From: JAWXCH01 sp034440595
GTDB lineage: Bacteria; Planctomycetota; Planctomycetia; Pirellulales; JALHPA01
Assembly (NCBI GenBank): GCA_034440595.1
Contig: JAWXCH010000220.1
Span: forward strand, 1-9,215
DNA length: 9,215 nt
Direction: 5' to 3'
The notes under the pieces were generated by a model. The model ran no database searches, was not told where the DNA came from, and was given only the letters and a program-made list of their open reading frames with translations. Shown here one piece after another: positions 5,944-9,215 of this stretch (position 1 is its first letter; the number at the start of each line of letters is the position of its first letter). The position numbers and the translations under genes were made by a program.

Positions 5944-6345
5944 CTAACTGAAAAAGTTATCGCCAAACAAATTCAACTCGGGGTTGGTCTGCACAGTCAT
6001 GTCGCCGTTCACGGTCACACAGCAGGCCAGGCGCATCGATTCTTCGTTACCAATATAGGCCAGCGCCGGCAACGGATCGGGGATAGGGGTAGGCAACATC
6101 GTGCGGAACTTGACCTTCTCCATGATCGAAACGGCGCTGGCGTTTTCCATTCCTTTGGTGATCAGCACGCGACAAGAACCGCAGGCACCCAGGCCGTGGC
6201 AGTTCAGCACCTTGTTGATCGACTCGCCAATTCCGTTGAACCCATAATAGAGATTGACGCCGGCATTCAGTGCTTCCTTGCGAAGATTGGCTCCCTGAGG
6301 AACCTGAATCTCTTTCTTCTCATTCACAAAATTGATCGTAGGCAT
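5944..6345 (-). CDS. 2Fe-2S ferredoxin
   Basis: This is a 133-residue plant/adrenodoxin-type [2Fe-2S] protein. It opens MPTINFVNEKKEIQVPQGANLR (1-22), a beta-grasp strand pair, and has the cluster motif C49-x5-C55-x2-C58 (NCHGLGACGSC) with a fourth cysteine at 108 or 109 in MRLACCV. The gap from C58 to that cysteine is about 50 residues, longer than in adrenodoxin, with a Pro-rich insertion (TPIPDPLPAL) in between. It is an electron carrier; its partner is unknown. I chose the ATG at 6345, where the fold begins. The same frame stays open to 6567, but those 74 residues show no ferredoxin features. No Shine-Dalgarno precedes this ATG. P-II follows 48 bases downstream, suggesting a shared transcript and possible signal-linked redox control. 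Confidence 0.9.
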   Translation of the reverse strand: MPTINFVNEKKEIQVPQGANLRKEALNAGVNLYYGFNGIGESINKVLNCHGLGACGSCRVLITKGMENASAVSIMEKVKFRTMLPTPIPDPLPALAYIGNEESMRLACCVTVNGDMTVQTNPELNLFGDNFFS

Positions 6346-6566
6346 GGCTGATGAGTGTAGGGCTGCTTTGTAATGGGCTGCATAGCGGAATAAAGGATTC
6401 CTGAACCTGCGACGCATTCGGGAAAGGTTTTGATCGACAGTCCAGGATGGCTGTATGGTACTGAAAATTTGCCAGAAAAGCCAGTAATGCGAAGTCGGTA
6501 CCCGACACTGCCGGTTTAGAGAGACGGAACCGCCGAGTAGACCGGCTCTCTTGTAGCCAGATACCA
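6346..6566. other. Gap between the M50 and ferredoxin genes
   Basis: This 221-base gap contains no gene I can support. Two small stem structures are visible: GTCGG-TAC-CCGAC at 6494-6506 and CGGTT...AACCG at 6512-6532. They could help end the M50 transcript, but neither has a T run on the minus strand. I see no convincing promoter for the ferredoxin gene here, though one is expected. Confidence 0.35.
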
Positions 6567-8801
6567 CTACATCCGGAAGTTAAACGTCTCTTGCAGATAG
6601 CGGCCGAAGCGCGCTCCAAGCGTCTGGCTGCCGGCGCGGATTTTTGCCCGCCCACGCATGCCGGGGCGAATCACCGCAGTCTCATCCTCCAACGGTGCCA
6701 GGGCCTGGTACGACGTAACAATCGGGCGTTCCATGCCGCTGCTGTCAGTGGTGGTTTCGATGTCTCCCCCCGATTTGTTGGAGAGCTGCTTGGGAGCGTA
6801 TTCCAGCTTTTCCGTGGATTTCAGAGTGATTTCGGATGGGAAGTACTCCCCAGGAAGGGCATCCAGCAGCAGGTCCACTTTCTGGCCGGGGTGGACAAAA
6901 TCGATCTCGGACTGCGAAATGACCATGATCGCATCCATCTGTTTTGGATTGCCGATGTTGCAAAACAGGGTGCTCTCACGAAAGGTGGCACCAATGTTCT
7001 GGCGTTCCAAAGGAGAACCGCTCCAGCTTGGCAGTCGCCCACGATCGGCTTGCGATGGCATGTCAGGCGGGGCGATTACGGTGCCCGCCTTGGGTGCCAG
7101 CAGTGTCAGTTTCTTCTGGTCCTGCTGCATCTTTTCAAGTTGTTCTTCCAGCGTGGCCAATGACTGGCGGACCACTGCCAGTTGTCCCACCGCCGCACTG
7201 TCCTTGACGAACCGCGCATCCTGCAAGGTTTGTTCTTGCACGCGCAGTTGATCGCGACGACCGGTGGTTTCCAGCAGTTTTTGATTTAACTCCACGTTGG
7301 CCAGTTCGGCCAGTTTCTGCCCGGCGACGACCTGTTCACCCGGCTTGACATACAGTTCCGTCAAATTGCCGCTGACTTCGACATAGACCGGCGCGGCCTG
7401 ACTGGCTTTGATTTCGACCGGGCAGATCACGTAGTACGGCAGCGGCACAAACAGAACAGCCGCGATCAGCGCGGCGATAATCGCCAGTGTCGCCAGCAGC
7501 CTTGCTTTTTTCACTTGATCGATCCTCCCAGGCAAGTAAAAGAATCGTCCCATCTTATATAGCGGAATACCAACGAGACTGACCAGCGACATCATGGCCA
7601 GCATCTGGCCAAGAATCTGCAAGCGATATGGTTTGAAAACTTCGTACAAAAACCAGAGAATCGAAAACGTAATAACCCAGCTATAAATCGCCGCAGCGAC
7701 CGAGTAGAGGGCAAAGAACCATTGATTTCGCTCTGGCAAAAACGGGTCGTACGGTTCCTTCAGCCCTAAACACCAGGCTCCTAATTTGCGGTGGAGAATG
7801 GCGCTGGCCTTCTGTCGCAGGTTGGGGATTTCGGTCAGGTCCGAGAGAATGTAGTATCCGTCGTACCGCATTAGCGGATTGGCATTGAACAACAGCGTGC
7901 TGACCGAGCAGACGAACATCGTGCTGAGCGCCAGTTGATTCAACATCCCTGGCTCGCTGAACCACCAGACATACGTGGCAAAACTGGCAATCACCAGCTC
8001 CACATACATACCGGCAGCGCCGATCATCGCGCGGTGCCACTTGTTCGGCAGCATCCACGAATCCGACACATTGCAATACAAACAGGGTGTAAAGACGAGG
8101 AGCATTGCCCCCATCTCGTGGCACTCTCCGCCAAAGTACTTACACGACAGGCCGTGGCCAAATTCGTGAATGACCTTGGTCATGCCCATCGCCAGTGCCA
8201 GCCATATCCAGTTCTTCGCAGCAAAAAACTGCTGAAAACTTGGCAGCTTGGTTTGAAAGGTCTCAAAGTTGACCGCCACCAGCATCAGTGCCGAGAGGCC
8301 AAATAAAATACAAAACGTCGCGGCCCAGGGTGAAAAAAACCATCGGACCAACGGAAGCAGACCTTTCAAAATCCGCTCGGGGTCAATCCCCTTGAAGCGA
8401 ATCGCCAGGATATTGCTCATCGTGCCGAACAGCTTCTGTCGGTTTTTTTCGCCGCGCCGTTCCAACAGTTGCGGGCCTTGGCCCGGCAAATCGGCAATCA
8501 CCAGATTGCTGCGGTGCAGTGTGCCTATCAGTCGCCCCAGCTCGTCCAGGTGGATCTTCTGTGGGGCAAAGCGTTTTTCAAACCGCCGCTTGAGGTCGTC
8601 CAGACTGGTGGTGCCATCCAGCCATTGCAAGATCAGGAACTCTTCTTCCTGAAAACGGTAGTAGTTCAAGGCGACGGGGTCTTTGATGACCCAGTACTGC
8701 GTCCCTTGGTAGCGCGTCTGACGGATTTTCAGATCAGCACGCATCCGCATGGAGAGCGGGCGAGCGGTACTGGAAACCAAACTGTCAGCGAGTGTGGCCA
8801 T
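6567..8801 (-). CDS. PqqD-like / M50 peptidase / HlyD adaptor fusion membrane protein
   Basis: A 744-residue three-part protein. The N-terminal part (about 25-105) resembles PqqD-like domains that bind peptide substrates; the clearest piece is ALNYYRFQEEEFLILQWLDG (44-63). The middle is a site-2-protease-type M50 membrane region with HEFGHG (H212, E213, H216), NPLMRYDGYY with candidate zinc ligand D314, and about eight hydrophobic segments (near 155-178, 197-211, 259-280, 286-306, 361-388, 395-415, 433-453). After the last membrane helix comes a HlyD/membrane-fusion region: a lipoyl-like half (VYVEVSGNLTELYVKPGEQVVAGQ, 472-495), a coiled coil (about 505-566), a second lipoyl-like half (LLAPKAGTVIAP, 567-578) and a beta-barrel part. 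Such proteins usually accompany a second HlyD adaptor in planctomycete export or secretion loci, consistent with the ORF tail at 9192. Substrate and protease activity are not shown. The start is ATG at 8801, with no Shine-Dalgarno. Confidence 0.9.
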   Translation of the reverse strand: MATLADSLVSSTARPLSMRMRADLKIRQTRYQGTQYWVIKDPVALNYYRFQEEEFLILQWLDGTTSLDDLKRRFEKRFAPQKIHLDELGRLIGTLHRSNLVIADLPGQGPQLLERRGEKNRQKLFGTMSNILAIRFKGIDPERILKGLLPLVRWFFSPWAATFCILFGLSALMLVAVNFETFQTKLPSFQQFFAAKNWIWLALAMGMTKVIHEFGHGLSCKYFGGECHEMGAMLLVFTPCLYCNVSDSWMLPNKWHRAMIGAAGMYVELVIASFATYVWWFSEPGMLNQLALSTMFVCSVSTLLFNANPLMRYDGYYILSDLTEIPNLRQKASAILHRKLGAWCLGLKEPYDPFLPERNQWFFALYSVAAAIYSWVITFSILWFLYEVFKPYRLQILGQMLAMMSLVSLVGIPLYKMGRFFYLPGRIDQVKKARLLATLAIIAALIAAVLFVPLPYYVICPVEIKASQAAPVYVEVSGNLTELYVKPGEQVVAGQKLAELANVELNQKLLETTGRRDQLRVQEQTLQDARFVKDSAAVGQLAVVRQSLATLEEQLEKMQQDQKKLTLLAPKAGTVIAPPDMPSQADRGRLPSWSGSPLERQNIGATFRESTLFCNIGNPKQMDAIMVISQSEIDFVHPGQKVDLLLDALPGEYFPSEITLKSTEKLEYAPKQLSNKSGGDIETTTDSSGMERPIVTSYQALAPLEDETAVIRPGMRGRAKIRAGSQTLGARFGRYLQETFNFRM

Positions 8802-8809
8802 GCGGCAGA

Positions 8810-8815
8810 ATTATA
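8810..8815 (-). promoter_or_regulatory. TATAAT -10 box placed for a leaderless M50 transcript
   Basis: A perfect TATAAT on the minus strand lies eight bases before the ATG at 8801. A transcript starting about seven bases after the -10 box would begin at or beside the ATG and have almost no leader, in line with the absence of a Shine-Dalgarno site. No good -35 box is visible at 16-18 bases upstream, so this could be chance. Confidence 0.4.
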
Positions 8816-8866
8816 GGATGGTTCAATTGCCAGCGAGGCTCAGTCGTGTGACATTTTCTTCATTGT

Positions 8867-8974
8867 AAAATAACAAATAATAAATGATTAATAACAAATG
8901 ATAAATCGAACCGTTGAAAAACAGTGCCGGCTTAATTGGTCATTTGCTATCAGTTATTGATTATTTGTTATTTT
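8867..8974. repeat. AT-rich inverted repeat AAAATAACAAATAAT
   Basis: AAAATAACAAATAAT (8867-8881) is exactly repeated in reverse complement at 8960-8974. The similarity continues inwards with lower identity, so the arms span about 41 bases each (8867-8907 and 8934-8974) and match at roughly 33 positions. The loop is 26 bases and includes the GC-richer AACCGTTGAAAAACAGTGCC. It may be a degenerate MITE or a dispersed hairpin element. AT content contrasts sharply with the surrounding genes. Confidence 0.7.
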
Positions 8975-8988
8975 GCGATCGCGGTTCT

Positions 8989-9067
8989 GTCGCCTTTCGC
9001 TCCGCGAAAGTGCGCTCTGCATTGTGTCGCTTCACCGACAGTGCTCTTTCACGGTGTGAAAGGCAAC
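8989..9067. repeat. REPIN-like doublet of CTTTCGC/GCGAAAG hairpins
   Basis: Left arm 8989-9016 and right arm 9040-9067 are reverse complements at 22 of 28 positions. Each contains its own 7-bp hairpin with a 3-base loop: CTTTCGC-TCC-GCGAAAG (8994-9010) and CTTTCAC-GGT-GTGAAAG (9046-9062). Between the two halves, one stem pair is G-C in one and A-T in the other, a compensatory change. A third stem, TGTCG/CGACA (9025-9040), forms in the spacer. It looks like a REP doublet of a different family from that at 2089-2237. Confidence 0.7.
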
Positions 9068-9073
9068 GAATAC

Positions 9074-9095
9074 CCTCTCCCGCAAGCGGGAGAGG
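9074..9095. repeat. Solo copy of the CCTCTCCCGC palindrome
   Basis: The 22-base perfect palindrome is identical to the one at 2212-2233, and identity continues into TGAAT on the right side. Unlike the copy at 2212 it has no inverted partner nearby, so it is a singlet. It follows the CTTTCGC doublet by six bases. Confidence 0.8.
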
Positions 9096-9145
9096 TGAAT
9101 AGCGGTGCTGAACGCACGGGCGATTCACACGAATGCACTCGCGGA

Positions 9146-9179
9146 GCCAGTGGCACACCCGTTCACGCCAGTGGCACAC
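9146..9179. repeat. Two direct copies of GCCAGTGGCACAC
   Basis: The 13-base units at 9146-9158 and 9167-9179 are identical and start 21 bases apart. CAGTGGCAC contains a short imperfect palindrome (CCAGTGG). I recall CCAGTGGCACAC as a recurrent intergenic motif in Pirellula-type genomes. Two copies only, so not a CRISPR or large tandem array. Confidence 0.65.
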
Positions 9180-9191
9180 AGTCATCACAAC

Positions 9192-9215
9192 TTATTCGAC
9201 ACTCATGTCGACCGC
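9192..9215 (-). CDS. Possible C-terminal end of an upstream gene (partial)
   Basis: Read on the minus strand from the window edge, one frame gives AVDMSVE and then TAA at 9194-9192. In planctomycetes an M50-HlyD fusion gene often follows a separate HlyD-type adaptor gene, so this could be its last residues. Seven residues are too few to identify anything, and the frame could be chance. Confidence 0.25.
   Translation of the reverse strand, partial: AVDMSVE

Larger units (their letters stand above)
8802..9191. other. Gene-free intergenic block packed with repeats
   Basis: About 390 bases lie between the M50 gene and the short ORF tail at 9192. I see no gene. The block holds an AT-rich inverted repeat (8867-8974), a doublet of CTTTCGC hairpins (8989-9067), a further copy of the CCTCTCCC palindrome (9074-9095) and two direct GCCAGTGGCACAC copies (9146-9179). 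Frames crossing it, such as 8961-9188 on the minus strand, translate repeat sequence only. Confidence 0.75.

Noticed and set aside
5761..6351. Plus-strand 196-residue frame over P-II and ferredoxin
   Set aside because: It spans two well-supported genes and the gap between them on the opposite strand.
6346..6567. N-terminal extension of the ferredoxin to a 207-residue protein
   Set aside because: The extra 74 residues have no beta-grasp or signal features and look like translated intergenic DNA; the fold begins at the Met at 6345.
6591..7251. Plus-strand frames opposite the M50-HlyD gene (also 7935-8306 and 8269-8816)
   Set aside because: Antisense shadows; the minus-strand frame carries the HEFGH, NPxMRYDG and lipoyl motifs.
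9074..9179. CRISPR array
   Set aside because: Only two 13-base direct copies and one palindrome, of different sequence, with no regular repeat-spacer pattern or cas genes.

Overview
The window most resembles chromosome from a planctomycete, probably of the Pirellulales group. This is an inference from gene content and repeats; no marker gene is present. The supporting features are a DUF1080 lipid/sugar-type secreted protein, a large secreted DUF2961/GH172 protein, a PqqD-M50-HlyD fusion protein, a secreted redoxin with a CNTC centre, weak or absent Shine-Dalgarno sites at most starts, and intergenic repeats of kinds I associate with planctomycete genomes (the AACCCGA-GCGC motif, the GxxExxY-linked CGCAAAG/CTCTGCG motifs and the CCAGTGGCACAC motif).

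Layout, left to right. Positions 1-78 hold the tail of an unidentified plus-strand ORF, fused or juxtaposed to a 5'-truncated GxxExxY nuclease-like gene (72-347). A dispersed-repeat scrap (388-420) follows. On the minus strand there is a small membrane protein with a bacterial PH domain (452-955), with tRNA-Gly(CCC) just upstream of it (1008-1078). A hairpin with T runs and an inverted repeat (1133-1238) separate these from a plus-strand secreted thioredoxin-fold protein (1367-2044). That gene converges on a minus-strand GH172 gene (2276-4546). The gap between the two convergent genes is almost filled by an inverted pair of hairpin repeats (2089-2237).

Every gene from 2276 to 8801 is on the minus strand. 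In transcription order these are the PqqD-M50-HlyD membrane protein (8801-6567), a 2Fe-2S ferredoxin (6345-5944), a P-II signalling protein (5895-5578), the DUF1080 protein (5383-4709) and GH172 (4546-2276). The ferredoxin and P-II genes are 48 bases apart and are probably cotranscribed. DUF1080 and GH172 are both exported and carbohydrate-related; they may act on the same extracytoplasmic glycan, but a 162-base gap with an inverted repeat lies between them. The ferredoxin/P-II pair is cytoplasmic and may form a nitrogen- or energy-sensing redox unit. The M50-HlyD protein is probably the second gene of an export or adaptor operon whose upstream member may end at 9192.

The right end (8802-9215) has no complete gene. 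It holds at least four different repeat structures in tandem, including one doublet whose two halves differ by a compensatory base-pair change. Intergenic hairpin doublets are the most unusual feature of the window. I found no CRISPR array, insertion sequence, rRNA or convincing new defence system.
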